Below are positions 63,456-64,000 of a DNA stretch of 64,000 nucleotides, one piece after another. The position numbers and the translations under genes are program-made. This DNA comes from Neorhizobium sp. JUb45 (GTDB taxonomy: Bacteria > Pseudomonadota > Alphaproteobacteria > Rhizobiales > Rhizobiaceae). The DNA lies in NCBI RefSeq assembly GCF_004343585.1, contig NZ_SLYW01000005.1, positions 310,001 to 374,000 of the forward strand. Reading direction: 5' to 3'. Numbering within the stretch: the first letter of the stretch is position 1; each line of letters opens with the position of its first letter. The notes under the pieces are model-generated. The model was given only the letters and a program-made list of their open reading frames with translations, had not been told where the DNA came from and searched no databases.

Positions 63456-64000
63456 ATGGCCGCCAATTCCACTCCTCCGACGCTCGCCGACATTATCGAA
63501 CTCGCGCGAACGCAGAAAATGACGCTGGCCGATCTCTTTCGGGTTGCTGAAGGGCGAAGTGCTGCCGGGCACAAGGCGGAAGCGGCGGAAATCTACAAGG
63601 CCTGGATCGCCTTCAACGACGGCAATCCGTTCGTGCATCTCGCCAGCTTCAACTATTCCGTCATCCTGCGTCAGCTTGGCGACGTCACCGGCGCCATCAA
63701 CGCGCTGCGCAATTGCGTGACGCTGGACGGACGTTTTGGCCCCGGACACATCAATCTCGGCCGCGCCTATGAGGATGCCGGGCTTGCCGTGCAGGCGATC
63801 CAGCAATGGCGCAAATTCATCGAGCAGACTTCTGACAGCACGGCGGAACGTGTTTCCTACCGCCTGATGGCCCTGCAGCATGTCGGCCGTGTCATGGAAA
63901 ATGCCAACCTGCTGGAGGATGCGGAGCAGACGCTCTGGCAGGCCATCGAGCTTCGGCCCGACAAGACGGAAGCGGGACAGCACTGGACGGCGATCCGGCA
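63456..64000 (+). CDS. TPR-repeat protein, 5' part; probable SPINDLY-type O-GlcNAc transferase
   Basis: Open from the ATG at 63456 to the window end (181 codons visible). It starts MAANSTPPTLADIIELARTQ and continues with tetratricopeptide units: AAEIYKAWIAFNDGNPFVHLASFNYSVILRQLGD, then GAINALRNCVTLDGRFGPGHINLGRAYEDAG, and LEDAEQTLWQAIELRPDKTEA. This N-terminus resembles the TPR region of SPINDLY-family O-linked N-acetylglucosamine transferases (GT41) of alphaproteobacteria, in which a QH...RQRQCKWP stretch follows at this place; the catalytic part lies beyond the window. It follows the giant Ser/Thr-rich repeat gene by 157 bp on the same strand, which suggests that repeat protein as its substrate. 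The GT41 assignment is an inference; TPRs are directly seen. Confidence 0.7.
   Translation, partial: MAANSTPPTLADIIELARTQKMTLADLFRVAEGRSAAGHKAEAAEIYKAWIAFNDGNPFVHLASFNYSVILRQLGDVTGAINALRNCVTLDGRFGPGHINLGRAYEDAGLAVQAIQQWRKFIEQTSDSTAERVSYRLMALQHVGRVMENANLLEDAEQTLWQAIELRPDKTEAGQHWTAIR

Overview
The window is a chromosomal segment of an alphaproteobacterium of the Rhizobiaceae (Agrobacterium/Rhizobium type). The evidence is a GC-rich coding style, a convergent pair of cyclic beta-1,2-glucan genes (chvA/ndvA and chvB/ndvB), PhaR next to phaAB, an aerobic-type cobalamin cluster and short Rhizobiales-style palindromic repeats. The genus is an inference from gene content and remembered gene order. 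I saw no rRNA, tRNA, CRISPR array, phage or insertion sequence with a transposase.

Layout: 1-470 is the 3' part of a glutathione S-transferase gene, followed by rpmF. 0.9-3.7 kb holds polyhydroxybutyrate genes: phaR is divergent from phaA-phaB. 3.7-4.2 kb has two small envelope proteins. 4.4-15.7 kb holds the glucan exporter chvA and the very large glucan synthase chvB, converging on a small DUF559 gene flanked by two copies of a palindromic repeat. 16.1-22.7 kb is a mixed block: two M20 amidohydrolases, an FAD oxidoreductase, an endonuclease/exonuclease/phosphatase-fold protein, a cardiolipin synthase and an untracked 44-residue membrane peptide.

22.7-41.5 kb is a B12 cluster of sixteen genes (cobC, cobD, cobQ, cobO, cobW, cobN, cobG, cobH, cobI, cobJ, cobK, cobL, cobE, cobM, cbiD, cobB). 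A cobalamin riboswitch at about 26978-27165 leads a tightly overlapping plus-strand operon (DUF1636 protein-cobW-N-G-H-I-J). The cluster is extremely compact, with divergent genes whose start codons overlap or lie 1 nt apart and convergent genes overlapping by 17-55 bp. CbiD stands where aerobic clusters such as that of Pseudomonas denitrificans use CobF. cobG carries an in-frame palindromic repeat of the same family as those around the DUF559 gene.

41.6-49.2 kb has pbpC and a large alpha-2-macroglobulin gene that are translationally coupled. 49.4-51.0 kb has a sulfite-oxidase-fold molybdoenzyme and a methylenetetrahydrofolate reductase-like protein. 51.1-56.3 kb is a complete branched-chain-amino-acid/amide type ABC importer. 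56.6-63.3 kb encodes the most unusual item: a 2223-residue protein made almost entirely of about 270 in-register octapeptides of consensus L-[ST]-[ST]-x-Q-[IV]-x-A, arranged in a higher-order period near 80 residues, with a Ser/Thr-rich tail that looks like a type I secretion signal. Directly downstream begins a TPR protein, cut by the window end, that resembles the N-terminus of SPINDLY-type O-GlcNAc transferases. The two together suggest a secreted, possibly O-glycosylated repeat protein and its modifying enzyme.
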